Below are positions 50,174 through 58,459 of a DNA stretch of 64,000 bases, one piece after another. The notes under the pieces were generated by a model. It was not told the origin of the DNA, did no database searches, and saw only the letters and a list, made by a program, of their open reading frames with translations. The stretch is from NCBI GenBank assembly GCA_045578725.1, contig JAZNKS010000052.1, forward strand, positions 1-64,000, in the 5' to 3' direction. Position 1 is the first letter of the stretch. Each line of letters starts with the position of its first letter. This DNA comes from Flemingiibacterium sp045578725. GTDB taxonomy: Bacteria; Bacillota; Clostridia; Oscillospirales; CAG-272. The translations under genes were made by a program, and so were the position numbers.

Positions 50174-50184
50174 TACAAAGAGAA

Positions 50185-50220
50185 CCGTCCCTGCCGGAAA
50201 TCCGGCAGGGACGGCTTTAT
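50185..50220 (+). terminator. Terminator of ald
   Basis: 13-bp perfect stem (50185-50197 with 50202-50214) followed by CTTTATTTAT. Confidence 0.8.
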
Positions 50221-51699
50221 TTATGGTTGGGGCTGTGCGGCGGGGGCTTCCTCCAGCCTCCGCGTGAGCATCGTGAGGAGCGACATCAGGAAAGTGACCG
50301 TGTCGGCCTCGGGACGGGTATGATTCTCAATCAGATCGCTGCGGAAGAAATCCGCGCAGAGCCGGACGAAGGCCGGATCCTGGATGAAGATCTCCGAATG
50401 GCCGCGCTTCAGATTGAAGTCGGTGATGGCCGGCAGGATATGCACGCAGGAGCCTTCATAGCAGATGATCTGGATCGGATTCTCGCGGCGGAGAAGCTTC
50501 TCGGCCTCCGGTGTCAGAAGATGAATCCGGAAGCAGGGATTGGTTTTGAGCTGATTGATACAAAAGGACAGAATCTCGATACGCTCCAGAATCGAGTACG
50601 AGCGCATGAAGCAGGGATGGTCGGACAGACGGCCGGTGTTGGCGAAAGCGCGCATACTGCTCTCGGATACCACCAGATGGGTCGGCTTTTTCTTGCGGTA
50701 ATAGTTGTCGAAGCGATGCTTGTGGATTGCGGTCATGGAATCCAGCGCTTCATGGGGAATCGGCAAGCCGGCACTCCGGTAACGGTCCTCAAAGGCCGCA
50801 CGCACAATATTCTCCCGGATATTGCCAAGGCAGAGATCCGGCTTGAGCTTATAGATGGCGGTGTTTTCCTCCAGCTTGCGGTAGCGGTTCATCAGATCGC
50901 TCAGGCTGTCCGCGCGGACATCCTTGACGCTTTTGATCGGATTGACGGGATAGCTGGCGATGAAGCGCCGCCATTTTTCGGTGGAGCCGCGGCCGGATGT
51001 CAGGATGGCCTGACTGCCGCCGCAGAGCAGCAGCTCATATTCGACGGTGGTTTTGCTGTTGGTGCTTTTAATGGTGATGACATTGGCAGAGGCGTCCGGT
51101 CCGCCGCTGACGGGCGGAATGGAATAGGCAAGATAGCTGTCATGGACGAGCAGGGGAAGGATGATTCCCATCGTGTGAACCGCGCGGAAGGATTCGCTGC
51201 CGAACTGGATGTAATGCCGTATGCTGGTCTTTTTGGGCGCGGCAGTGAGCAGACGGACAAAATCAGCGGCGACAGCGGGATAGCAGCAATTCAGAATCGT
51301 ACATTCCACCCGTGTGCCTGCCAACTGCTCCAGCAGAAAGCTCAATGATGGAATATCCGTGCGGTTGATGACGGTCAGCGGCGTATATTCCGGATACTGC
51401 GCCTTGAGAAGGCGCCACATTTCCTGATAAGCCAGATAATTTTCAGATCCGTGCTCACCGATCCAGACGGCACGCTCCAACGCGCGTACCTCTTCTTCCG
51501 TCAACGCCAGCTCCTTGCAGGCGATAAGATCGGCGCAGACATTGCGTACCGAATGAAGGCCGGACTGATTCTGCAGAATCCGGGTCAGCGTGGTCTTGCT
51601 TTTATAGGCGAGCATCCGGGTCAGCGTTGTGACCGTGATCTGCCGGCGGTTGAGAATTTTTTCAAGACAGCTTGAAAAGGGAATCATTGCATTTTGCAT
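50221..51699 (-). CDS. Unknown protein with N-terminal HTH-like region, 492 aa
   Basis: Not recognised as a family. Residues 8-60 look like a helix-turn-helix (RQITVTTLTRMLAYKSKTTL then RILQNQSG), which suggests DNA binding; the remaining 430 residues are a large alpha/beta and helical region with no known motif. Mid-length cysteine pairs are seen (TILNCCYP). Two starts are possible (51699 and 51687); neither has a strong ribosome site. Own promoter. Could be a transcriptional regulator with a large sensor, of unknown target. Confidence 0.7.
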   Translation of the reverse strand: MQNAMIPFSSCLEKILNRRQITVTTLTRMLAYKSKTTLTRILQNQSGLHSVRNVCADLIACKELALTEEEVRALERAVWIGEHGSENYLAYQEMWRLLKAQYPEYTPLTVINRTDIPSLSFLLEQLAGTRVECTILNCCYPAVAADFVRLLTAAPKKTSIRHYIQFGSESFRAVHTMGIILPLLVHDSYLAYSIPPVSGGPDASANVITIKSTNSKTTVEYELLLCGGSQAILTSGRGSTEKWRRFIASYPVNPIKSVKDVRADSLSDLMNRYRKLEENTAIYKLKPDLCLGNIRENIVRAAFEDRYRSAGLPIPHEALDSMTAIHKHRFDNYYRKKKPTHLVVSESSMRAFANTGRLSDHPCFMRSYSILERIEILSFCINQLKTNPCFRIHLLTPEAEKLLRRENPIQIICYEGSCVHILPAITDFNLKRGHSEIFIQDPAFVRLCADFFRSDLIENHTRPEADTVTFLMSLLTMLTRRLEEAPAAQPQP

Positions 51700-51740
51700 G
51701 AGTGGGCCTGTTCATTCCTTTCCTTGATAAGTCTTATGTT

Positions 51741-51769
51741 ATTATATCACATTGGCCGCTTCTTTTCAA
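51741..51769 (-). promoter_or_regulatory. Promoter of the 492-aa HTH gene
   Basis: Minus-strand TTGAAA (51769-51764), 17 bp, TATAAT (51746-51741). Confidence 0.7.
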
Positions 51770-51859
51770 GCCCCGAGGCTCGAATCCCGTCAAATAAAAC
51801 AATTTATTTACATTTTTCGTTCCCCCTTCGCAGAAAAGAGGGAAAAACAGCTCAGGGGC

Positions 51860-51888
51860 TTTACAAACGGCGGATTCTGTGGTATACT
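51860..51888 (+). promoter_or_regulatory. Promoter of the riboswitch-queT unit
   Basis: TTTACA (51860-51865), 17 bp, TATACT (51883-51888). Confidence 0.7.
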
Positions 51889-51890
51889 GT

Positions 51891-51975
51891 TAGTCAACGG
51901 AGATGTCCGCTGACAATTGCATCAGTGAGTTCGTGACCATCCTCACTCTAAACAAAACTACGGATTGACTGCATT
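51891..51975 (+). ncRNA. preQ1 riboswitch (class III-like) upstream of queT
   Basis: Structured leader with CGGA/TCCG and AGTGAG/CTCACT hairpins, a CTAAACAAAAC A-rich strand and AGTCAA...TTGACT closing ends, followed by a terminator. The gene behind is QueT, whose leaders carry preQ1 riboswitches; the layout best resembles class III as known from Faecalibacterium relatives. Assignment is by memory of the class, not alignment. Confidence 0.7.
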
Positions 51976-52004
51976 TGCGAGAATTCGTGGAATGCGGTTT
52001 TTTT
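51972..52004 (+). terminator. Riboswitch expression-platform terminator
   Basis: Nine-pair stem (51972-51980 with 51986-51994 approximately) and seven T residues (51998-52004). The 5' arm overlaps the closing strand TTGACTGCAT of the aptamer, so ligand binding would decide termination. Confidence 0.75.
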
Positions 52005-52025
52005 ATCCGGAAACGGAAGGAAACT

Positions 52026-52538
52026 ATGAAAAACAAACAGCAAAAACAAATCCGATTTCTGACCGAGGCCGGCATGATTGCCGCTCTGTATGTGGCGCTG
52101 ACCGGGCTGTCGGCTCTGCTGGGGCTGTCATCGGGCGCCATTCAGCTTCGCCTTTCGGAAGCGCTCTGTGTGCTTCCGGTCTTTACAGCATCGGCTGTTC
52201 CCGGCGTAAGTGTCGGGTGCCTGATCGCCAATCTGCTATTTGGCGGCAGCATCTACGATATTCTTTTCGGCTCGCTGGCCACGCTGATCGGCGCACTGAT
52301 TGCCTATTGGATGCGAAAGCACCGCTATCTGGCGTTTTTGCCGACGGTGCTGTCGAATATGCTGATTATCCCCGCTGTTCTGATCGTTTCCGGCTTCGGC
52401 CCGTGGGGGATGTTCTGGTGGTTTTCGCTGACCGTCGGAATCGGCGAAATCCTTTCCTGCGGTGTGCTCGGTAATCTGCTGATCCGGTATCTGGACCGGC
52501 ATCCGGCAACGGCCGCATCGCTGTTCGTGGAGAAGTGA
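52026..52538 (+). CDS. queT: QueT-family queuosine-precursor transporter, 170 aa
   Basis: Small membrane protein with five to six helices of the QueT (COG4708) family, the substrate-binding S component of an ECF transporter for preQ1 or related queuosine precursors. Start at 52026 with GGAAGG upstream; the longer frame from 51975 overlaps the terminator. Controlled by the preQ1 riboswitch in its leader: high preQ1 should stop transcription. The ECF energising module is not in the window. Confidence 0.93.
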   Translation: MKNKQQKQIRFLTEAGMIAALYVALTGLSALLGLSSGAIQLRLSEALCVLPVFTASAVPGVSVGCLIANLLFGGSIYDILFGSLATLIGALIAYWMRKHRYLAFLPTVLSNMLIIPAVLIVSGFGPWGMFWWFSLTVGIGEILSCGVLGNLLIRYLDRHPATAASLFVEK

Positions 52539-52554
52539 ATCCGACAGCCGGCAA

Positions 52555-52897
52555 TCACGCCAGCTGATCCGTATAAGCGAGGAGTGCAGAGAAGTCGCCC
52601 GAAGGATAGGGCGTGAGGCTGCGCTCCTCTTTATTGATCAGGCAATCGGTGAGCAGGAAGACCTGCATCCCAAGCTCGGCGGCCGCCATATCATCGGTGA
52701 CATCGTTTCCGACCATCAGACATTCCTCCGGCTTCAGCGAAAAGCGGTCGAGGATCTCCTGATAATAGCGGGGATCCGGCTTGCAGTAGGAGGAATTTTC
52801 ATAAGTTGTGAAGAAGGCGAAATCCTCCGGCTCAAGTCCTGCCCAGCGGATCCGGCTGACGATCGCGATCGGCGGAAAAATCTCCTTGCGGGGCAGT
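52555..52897 (-). pseudogene. HAD-family hydrolase, C-terminal fragment
   Basis: Reading the minus strand ends at a TGA (52557-52555) and gives a typical HAD C-terminal half: IFPPIAIVSRIRWAG, TTYENSSYCKPDPRYY and VGNDVTDDM. It lacks motif I (the nucleophilic DxD) and any start; an in-frame TGA lies just upstream, near 52898, after which homology stops. The gene was probably cut by a deletion or rearrangement. About 110 codons remain without further frameshift, so the damage looks recent. Confidence 0.8.
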
Positions 52898-53008
52898 CAT
52901 TCGGACCGCCGGAATCTTACAACAGTATACCACATTTCCGCATTTTTGTCAAATGCCGTGCCGTGGCGAAAAAATGGAGAATCGGGTTGCTTTTTTGCAG
53001 AATCGGGC

Positions 53009-53037
53009 TTTACGCGGGGGAAAATCGGTGCTATAAT
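53009..53037 (+). promoter_or_regulatory. Promoter of the MDR dehydrogenase gene
   Basis: TTTACG (53009-53014), 17 bp, TATAAT (53032-53037). The start codon is about 160 bp away, leaving a long leader. Confidence 0.7.
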
Positions 53038-53061
53038 AGATACAGAAATATTCTGCAATGG

Positions 53062-53190
53062 CAGGGAGGAAGAAGTCTGAAAAATAAATTTTCAGACCTG
53101 ATTTTGTGGCTTACATTGCCGTCCCGGCAATGTTTTGCTTCTCAAACCAGCCCCAAAATCCAAGAAAGGAAGCTTTCGCTTCGCGAAAGC
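53062..53190 (+). promoter_or_regulatory. Structured leader of the MDR dehydrogenase gene
   Basis: Three structures in order: hairpin GTCTGAAAA/TTTTCAGAC (53075-53097); a two-level stem, outer GATTTTG/CAAAATC (53100-53106 with 53154-53160) and GGCT/AGCC, enclosing ACATTGCC/GGCAATGT (53113-53133); and GCTTTCGC/GCGAAAGC (53172-53190) right before the start. An apparent RBS, AGGGAGGAAG (53063-53072), lies 130 bp upstream of the ATG. Possible new cis-regulatory RNA or inserted element. Confidence 0.45.
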
Positions 53191-53203
53191 TATGGTCATA
53201 ACT

Positions 53204-54229
53204 ATGAAAACAAAACAGATCGTCTTTACCAAAGTCAATACCGCCGAGCTGCTTGACGTTGAGATCCGGGAGCCCGGTGCCGGCGAGGTTTTGGTACGGA
53301 CCGCCTTCAGTACCGTCAGCCCCGGAACGGAGCGTGCCAACATCATCGGTGACCCGAATACCGGCGGTGCCAGCAGCCCGCACAGCGCATTCCCGCGCGA
53401 GCTTGGCTACAGCTCAGCCGGAATCGTCGAAAAGGTCGGCGAGGGCGTGACAAGCGTGAAGCCCGGCGACCGCGCGATTGTCTATTGGGGCAAGCATCTG
53501 GCGTACAATCTTGTACCGGAAAAGAACGTGGTGAAAATCGAGGATGATTCGGTTTCGCTGGCGGAGGCATCCTTCAGCTTTATTGCGACCTTCCCGCTTG
53601 CCGCCGTCCGCAAATGCCGGGTGGAGCTTGGCGAGTCGGCGATGGTCATGGGACTTGGCCTGCTGGGACAGCTGGCGATCCGCCTGCTCCGTGCAGCAGG
53701 AGCCGCTCCGATTATCGCCGCCGATCCGGTGGCAAACCGCCGCGAGACCGCACTTGCCGGCGGTGCCGATTATGCGCTGGATCCGCTGGCGGAAGGCTTC
53801 GCCGAGCAGGTGAAGAAGCTGACCGGTGGCGGTGTCAATGCGGCCATTGAAGTGACAGGGGTCGGCGCGGGCCTGGATGAAACGCTCGACTGCATGGCAA
53901 AATTCGGCCGCGTGGCTCTGCTCGGATGTACGCGCGACAAGAATTTCAGCATCGACTACTACCGTAAGGTTCATTTCCCCGGCATCACACTGATCGGTGC
54001 CCACACGATGGCCAGACCGGAGAACGAATCGCATCCCGGATGGTTCACGCATACGGATGATATCCGCGCTGTTCTGAAGCTCTGCGCAGGCGGCCGCCTG
54101 AATCTGGCGGAGATGATCTGCGAACAGCATTCGCCTGCCGATTGCGGCGCGGTGTATGACCGGCTGGTGCAGGATCCCGGCCATTTCCCGCTTGTGACCC
54201 AGTTTGACTGGAGCCGGATCGAAGGCTGA
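53204..54229 (+). CDS. Medium-chain dehydrogenase/reductase (zinc-type alcohol dehydrogenase-like), 341 aa
   Basis: MDR fold: GroES-like N-terminal domain with the GELGYSSAGIVEKVG-type segment and a Rossmann domain with GLGLLGQLAIRLL. The structural-zinc cysteine cluster and usual catalytic Cys/His at the N-terminus (GHE) are not seen, so it may be a zinc-independent, sugar or threonine-dehydrogenase-like member. An alternative start at 53192 (four residues longer) is possible. Ribosome site AAAGGAAG (53165-53172) lies on the 5' flank of a hairpin and may be masked. Substrate unknown. Confidence 0.87.
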   Translation: MKTKQIVFTKVNTAELLDVEIREPGAGEVLVRTAFSTVSPGTERANIIGDPNTGGASSPHSAFPRELGYSSAGIVEKVGEGVTSVKPGDRAIVYWGKHLAYNLVPEKNVVKIEDDSVSLAEASFSFIATFPLAAVRKCRVELGESAMVMGLGLLGQLAIRLLRAAGAAPIIAADPVANRRETALAGGADYALDPLAEGFAEQVKKLTGGGVNAAIEVTGVGAGLDETLDCMAKFGRVALLGCTRDKNFSIDYYRKVHFPGITLIGAHTMARPENESHPGWFTHTDDIRAVLKLCAGGRLNLAEMICEQHSPADCGAVYDRLVQDPGHFPLVTQFDWSRIEG

Positions 54230-54284
54230 AGAAAAAAGGACGAATCTTCGTCTCTGCAACTTTAGCGGAGAAATCAATCAAATA

Positions 54285-54437
54285 CGTAGGGCGGGGGCTT
54301 GCTCCCGCCGTTCGTTTTCATAATAGGACAAATTATTTTGTAGGGGCACTCATTGAATGCGCACGGGCGAACAATGTTCGCCCGCTTTTTGATTTGTGAA
54401 AGGCTTTCTTTCGGCGGGAGCAAGCCCCCGCCCTACG
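54285..54437. repeat. 153-bp inverted-repeat element (MITE/REP-like)
   Basis: Perfect 26-bp terminal inverted repeats (54285-54310 and 54412-54437), each itself rich in G and C tracts, around an AT-rich centre holding a GGGCGAAC/GTTCGCCC hairpin (54365-54383). Ends TACGTAGG/CCTACGAA. Non-coding, no clear target duplication. Similar elements occur in Oscillospiraceae genomes; a non-autonomous mobile element or repetitive hairpin is likely. Confidence 0.75.
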
Positions 54438-54596
54438 AACACTTGTTTTTGCGGATGGTGGGAACGGCATTGCCTCCGGGCTTCTGCCCGATGGTGCGTG
54501 GACATCCACGCGCTATGCTTGCCCCAGACGCGAGTGTCGGGAAAGCGGAAACCTACGCTTCAACCATCGGTTGCGTTGTTTTCGAAAAACAAGTTA

Positions 54597-54625
54597 TTGC
54601 GTTGTTATACAGAGTATGGTATAAT
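54597..54625 (+). promoter_or_regulatory. Promoter of the AT-rich XRE gene
   Basis: TTGCGT (54597-54602), 17 bp, TATAAT (54620-54625). The rest of 54438-54596 shows no gene. Confidence 0.65.
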
Positions 54626-54664
54626 TAGGATAAAGTTAAAGAATCTGTGGGAGGGGTAATTACT

Positions 54665-55318
54665 ATGACGATAGGTGAAAGAATAAAAATGTTGCGAAAG
54701 CAAAATAATATGACGCAGGAGAACCTTGCAGAACATCTATGTGTCTCATATCAAGCAGTCTCTAAATGGGAATGTGGCTTATCAAGTCCTGATCTTTCAT
54801 TAATTCCTCCACTCACAAAGCTTTTTAATATAAGTGCCGATGAATTGCTGGGGATAACGGAAGCTAATGATGATGTTACAAGAAAAAAGTACAATTCTGC
54901 CCTACAAAAATATCGAAAAAGCCAAGACCACAGCGTCAGTTATTGGTGGGCAAAAGAAGCTTGCTTGACTTATCCAAAAGACTTTGAATATTTGGAGTGG
55001 CTGGCATTTTCCGAGTATCAACTTGCCTTTGACGAAAATCTATCTGAAAATCCAAGCAGTGAGTTTTTTAATGACCTTATTGAAAATTCCTTGCGCCACT
55101 ATGAATTTATCATTGAGAATTGTGCGGATACCGACATTTATTCAAAAGCTGTTTTAGGAAAAATTATGTTATTACGTTTTTCAGAACGAATTGAAGAAGC
55201 TGACTGGAGTGCAGAATTTGAATACCCAGATATTAACATAAAATCAGCGACTCAAGCATTATCTCTATTTGATGAAGGTCAAATATTATTAAACTATATA
55301 GACAACGAAGATATGTGA
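54665..55318 (+). CDS. XRE-family transcriptional regulator, AT-rich, 217 aa
   Basis: N-terminal Cro/C1 helix-turn-helix (residues 5-65, NNMTQENLAEHLCVSYQAVSKWE) and a helical C-terminal part (about 75-217, TPR-like spacing, EAC/WAKEA repeats). Start at 54665 with GGGAGGGG upstream; GTG at 54647 is an alternative. Its base composition is clearly more AT-rich than all its neighbours and its codons differ, suggesting recent transfer. It sits next to the 153-bp inverted-repeat element and has its own promoter and terminator. Regulatory target unknown. Confidence 0.9.
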   Translation: MTIGERIKMLRKQNNMTQENLAEHLCVSYQAVSKWECGLSSPDLSLIPPLTKLFNISADELLGITEANDDVTRKKYNSALQKYRKSQDHSVSYWWAKEACLTYPKDFEYLEWLAFSEYQLAFDENLSENPSSEFFNDLIENSLRHYEFIIENCADTDIYSKAVLGKIMLLRFSERIEEADWSAEFEYPDINIKSATQALSLFDEGQILLNYIDNEDM

Positions 55319-55324
55319 TTTCTC

Positions 55325-55347
55325 GCCCCGCCTCGTGCGGGGCTTTT
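55325..55347 (+). terminator. Terminator of the XRE gene
   Basis: GCCCCGC/GCGGGGC stem (55325-55331 with 55337-55343) followed by TTTTCTTTG. Confidence 0.8.
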
Positions 55348-55365
55348 CTTTGTTTTCTGCATATC

Positions 55366-55393
55366 AAAAAGCCACCACGGTTTTCGTGGTGGC
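55366..55393 (-). terminator. Terminator of the GH127-like operon
   Basis: Nine-bp stem GCCACCACG/CGTGGTGGC (55371-55393) followed on the minus strand by TTTTT. Confidence 0.8.
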
Positions 55394-55445
55394 TAAATTC
55401 AATTTTACCTCTAATTTTGCAGACTCTCGGATTCGTCCTTTTTTA

Positions 55446-56747
55446 TTAATCAAACAGCACCCGCTGACGGATTCTTTCCATATCGGCGGCGGGAATCCTG
55501 TAGTATTTCAGCAGCGGATGGAGGGTATACCCATCCACTATGACCGTCGGATGGGTCAGATAACCGTCGCCGCCGGTAATTTCGGCATACAGGATATCGC
55601 CGTCGGCATAAACGCCGTTTTCCTGCCGGGTGATGGTGCCTGTTGTCCGGGCCGTCAGGAGATCCGCATTTTCGTGAATAAACCACAGACCCTCGGCCAG
55701 CCGCATCGTACAGCAGAAATAGGCATCGTACAGCTGGGAGAACAGCGTGTCCGAGCCGCCGGGCTCCCGGCTGACCACGGTATCGGTGCCGGCACCGCCG
55801 TTGGCACGCTGGGCGGTGGCAAGGCCGTTATGATATATCCTCGCCGCCGTCTGCCGGTATTCCGCCTTGCCCTCGGCGCGGTAAAGCTGACAGGCCAGCA
55901 TCAGGGAATCCACGATCGCGCACGGCTCCGTCCAGGTATCGTACCGGCCCCACCAATTCGCGTTCTGGTAGGTGCAGGTCATGCCGCCGCGCTCGGTATA
56001 AAGCGCATAAATATCCCGGGCACCGTCCAGATAACGGGCATCGCCGAGCGTTTCATACATCCGCATCATGCCGCGCGCCGCCGCGAGGGTACAATGAGTC
56101 TGCACCTTCAGGGCGATCTTGTCAATCGCAAGATAAACGGCAATCATTTCATCCAGCAGATCACGGATGCGATCATCCTTCAGAAGCCGATAGGCATGGG
56201 AGAGGCCGTCGATGCTCATGAAGGCACACCCGATGTCACTGGACAGCTGCCAGCCGTTCACCACGCCGGTGGATTCGCCGCTGACATCGCCGCCGGCATC
56301 GCCTGCGCGGTCGATGGGATAGGATGCATACCGTCCGGCGGTGGGCAGATAAAGATACTCGCAGATTGAGCGGATCTGTTCATAGGCTCCGGGATCGCCG
56401 AACTGTTCGAAATATTCGCAGAGGCCGCGCAGGAGCCAGGAATGGCCGGATAATTGCTGTTCATGGATCACATCCCCGGCGGGCGGGCCGAAATACAGCT
56501 GCTTGTTGGTATGCGAGCGCATCGCTGTCATCATCGCATCCATGCAGGGAAGCCTGCGGCCGCTGATTTTATAATGGGATACAAAGGCGAGCAGGGCGCG
56601 ACCCTCCTTGTCGCCGTACCAATCGTAATCGGCCGGCGCGAAGACCTCGCTGATCTGATAATAGGGATCGTCCCGAAGACGGGCAAAATTCAGCTCGGTG
56701 CGCTCCCGCAGCTCATCCCGGTCAAAAGGAATCGCGGATACCGTCAT
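55446..56747 (-). CDS. GH127-like (DUF1680-type) glycosidase, 433 aa
   Basis: Predicted (alpha/alpha)6-barrel enzyme. TWTEPCA (271-277) followed by the helix SLMLACQLYRAEGKAEYRQT and RIYHNGLATAQ, then FCC (344-346), match the Glu/Cys cluster and active-site helices of GH127/GH146 beta-L-arabinofuranosidases, where a Cys nucleophile is zinc-bound. The usual length is longer (about 600), as the C-terminal beta-sandwich is short here. No signal peptide. Its start overlaps the epimerase stop by four bases, so the two form an operon: a pentose-releasing enzyme with a pentose-phosphate-type epimerase. Substrate inferred. Confidence 0.75.
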   Translation of the reverse strand: MTVSAIPFDRDELRERTELNFARLRDDPYYQISEVFAPADYDWYGDKEGRALLAFVSHYKISGRRLPCMDAMMTAMRSHTNKQLYFGPPAGDVIHEQQLSGHSWLLRGLCEYFEQFGDPGAYEQIRSICEYLYLPTAGRYASYPIDRAGDAGGDVSGESTGVVNGWQLSSDIGCAFMSIDGLSHAYRLLKDDRIRDLLDEMIAVYLAIDKIALKVQTHCTLAAARGMMRMYETLGDARYLDGARDIYALYTERGGMTCTYQNANWWGRYDTWTEPCAIVDSLMLACQLYRAEGKAEYRQTAARIYHNGLATAQRANGGAGTDTVVSREPGGSDTLFSQLYDAYFCCTMRLAEGLWFIHENADLLTARTTGTITRQENGVYADGDILYAEITGGDGYLTHPTVIVDGYTLHPLLKYYRIPAADMERIRQRVLFD

Positions 56748-57433
56748 TTTACCAGCTCATTGAAGCGGCGGATGCCGTCTTCCATCTCATCGAACTCTTT
56801 GGCGGCGAGGAATCCGGAGGAGCCGATGACATACATATCGGCACCGGCTTCGTTCATGCGGATCAGATTGGCAGGGCTTACATTGCCGTCCACCTCGATG
56901 CGGATGTGAGACAGACCGCGCTCATCAAGAAGGCGGCGAAGGCGGGCGATTTTGCCAATGGTCGATTCGACCAGCTTCTGGCCGGCATAGCCCGGATTGA
57001 CGGTCATAATCAGCACACCGGCAGCCATTTCCAGAACCTCCTCAGCCATGCAGAGCGGGGTAGCGGGATTCAGCGCGACGATCGGCTTGCCGCCGGCCGC
57101 AAGAATCCGGTCGAAAGTCCGCTGAAGATGGCGGGTGCTCTCCGCATGAACCGATACCCAGTCGCCCTCTTCAATCGGGAACCAGGCGATTTTGTCCTCC
57201 GGATTTTCAATCATCAGATGAATGTCCAGCGGAAGGCTTGACAGACGGTGAAGATGGCGGCAGTAATCGGTGCCGAGCTGAAAATTGGGGACAAAATGGC
57301 CGTCCATTACATCAATGTGCAGGCCGCCGATTCCGCCTTTTTCAAAGACGGCCAGCGTTTCGCCGAGCTTTGCGGGATCCACGCACATCATCGAGGGCAT
57401 CATAAGCTTTTCCATATACATACCGTGCTTCAC
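56744..57433 (-). CDS. Ribulose-phosphate 3-epimerase-family protein, 229 aa
   Basis: TIM-barrel epimerase: HIDVMDGHFVPN (39-50), DIHLMIENP (70-78), MTVNPGYAGQ and VDGNV are conserved; metal ligands and catalytic Asp residues are in place. Interconverts ketose 5- or 6-phosphates such as ribulose/xylulose 5-phosphate or allulose 6-phosphate. A GTG start at 57433 fits AAAGGA nine bases upstream; later ATGs have poorer spacing. First gene of the operon with the GH127-like enzyme. Confidence 0.9.
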   Translation of the reverse strand: MKHGMYMEKLMMPSMMCVDPAKLGETLAVFEKGGIGGLHIDVMDGHFVPNFQLGTDYCRHLHRLSSLPLDIHLMIENPEDKIAWFPIEEGDWVSVHAESTRHLQRTFDRILAAGGKPIVALNPATPLCMAEEVLEMAAGVLIMTVNPGYAGQKLVESTIGKIARLRRLLDERGLSHIRIEVDGNVSPANLIRMNEAGADMYVIGSSGFLAAKEFDEMEDGIRRFNELVK

Positions 57434-57474
57434 AGGGAAGCATCCTTTCAGGATAGATTTGTTGAGATACCATT

Positions 57475-57503
57475 ATTATAACACGGCTGTGAGAAAATGT
57501 CAA
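57475..57503 (-). promoter_or_regulatory. Promoter of the epimerase-GH127-like operon
   Basis: Minus-strand TTGACA (57503-57498), 17 bp, TATAAT (57480-57475). Confidence 0.8.
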
Positions 57504-57648
57504 GAAGACGGAAAGGGACGAAAAAGCCAAAGACATTGCGGCTCCCACACCACAGAAGCCTGAAGAACAATCGATTGAAACATATCGGAGGAAAGCGGTC
57601 AAACGAATTGGGGAAAAAAACACCGGGCATGGGAATCTGAATCGATAA
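57493..57648 (+). other. Possible gene remnant (51 codons, no start)
   Basis: Between the epimerase and the glycan cassette, a plus-strand frame without start, from a stop at 57490-57492 to TAA at 57646-57648, encodes a polar, charged tail-like sequence (for example KPEEQSIETYRRKAVKRIGE). It looks like the C-terminus of a lost gene; identity unknown. Confidence 0.3.
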
Positions 57649-57684
57649 CCGTGTCCGGCTGAGTATTGGAGGAAGGGGGAATCA

Positions 57685-58452
57685 TCACTTTCGCCCCAGC
57701 ATATGTTTGAGTTTGTTGTATTTATCCTGCCCCAGCAAGCGGATGAGGATCCGGTTGGGGGTGTGGATCAGGCGGTCGCGGCGCTCGGCCTTCCGCCATG
57801 CGTACAGCGATTGGCGGCGGGCTTCATCGAACCAGCTGGCGGAGAACCAATGGATGGCGGCGGTATTGGCTGTTTTGTTCAGTATTCCACTTGAACCTGA
57901 CATCGGACAGAATACATCTTTGGGATAAAGGGCAAAGCCGTCAACAAGCTGATATTGGCCATTTTGCTGCAAACCATGCTTCAGACAAATCTCTGTCATG
58001 ATAATTACATTTGTTGTCAGATTGGGCGAACCATCTTCGTTCAGAAAGCTTGCGGTGTCATAATAGCGGAGAAATTCAACAAACAGGGGAAAATCCTTCT
58101 CGCAGGCCATAATACCGGTGGGAATATGTACATCATCCTCAAAGCCGGAGAATGCCCGATGCTCCAAAAAGCGGTCGAGCGATCGAACAACTTCAACATC
58201 AGTATCCATATAGATGCCGCCGTATTGAGTCATAGCCCACAGCCTTACATAATCGGTAACAAAAGCCCATTTTTTGGCCTCATAAGCCTGACGGACATAG
58301 AGTGGTGCCAAAGCCAGATCAAAATTATCCTCGTTCCACTCAATGATTTCGTAGCCCCGGCAGTATATCTTCCAGCTTTTGATGCATTTTTTCGCCAGCT
58401 TCGGCTTGGGATTGCGCCCAAACCAGCAATAGTGTATTGTTTTTGGTATCAT
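57685..58452 (-). CDS. GT32-like glycosyltransferase, 255 aa
   Basis: Capsular-polysaccharide-type transferase with the Gly_transf_sug domain: PKTIHYCWFGR at the start and the nucleotide-sugar DXD motif DTD (83-85) in GGIYMDTDVEV. Last gene of the surface-glycan cassette, 7 bp after the Wzt-like ATPase gene. It transfers a sugar to the growing polysaccharide in the cytoplasm. The middle part is AT-rich, unlike the 3' end. Confidence 0.9.
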   Translation of the reverse strand: MIPKTIHYCWFGRNPKPKLAKKCIKSWKIYCRGYEIIEWNEDNFDLALAPLYVRQAYEAKKWAFVTDYVRLWAMTQYGGIYMDTDVEVVRSLDRFLEHRAFSGFEDDVHIPTGIMACEKDFPLFVEFLRYYDTASFLNEDGSPNLTTNVIIMTEICLKHGLQQNGQYQLVDGFALYPKDVFCPMSGSSGILNKTANTAAIHWFSASWFDEARRQSLYAWRKAERRDRLIHTPNRILIRLLGQDKYNKLKHMLGRK

Positions 58453-58459
58453 GATGGCC

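Noticed and set aside
54353..54659. Two small plus-strand frames over the inverted-repeat element
   Set aside because: They read through repeats and the XRE promoter and have no ribosome site.
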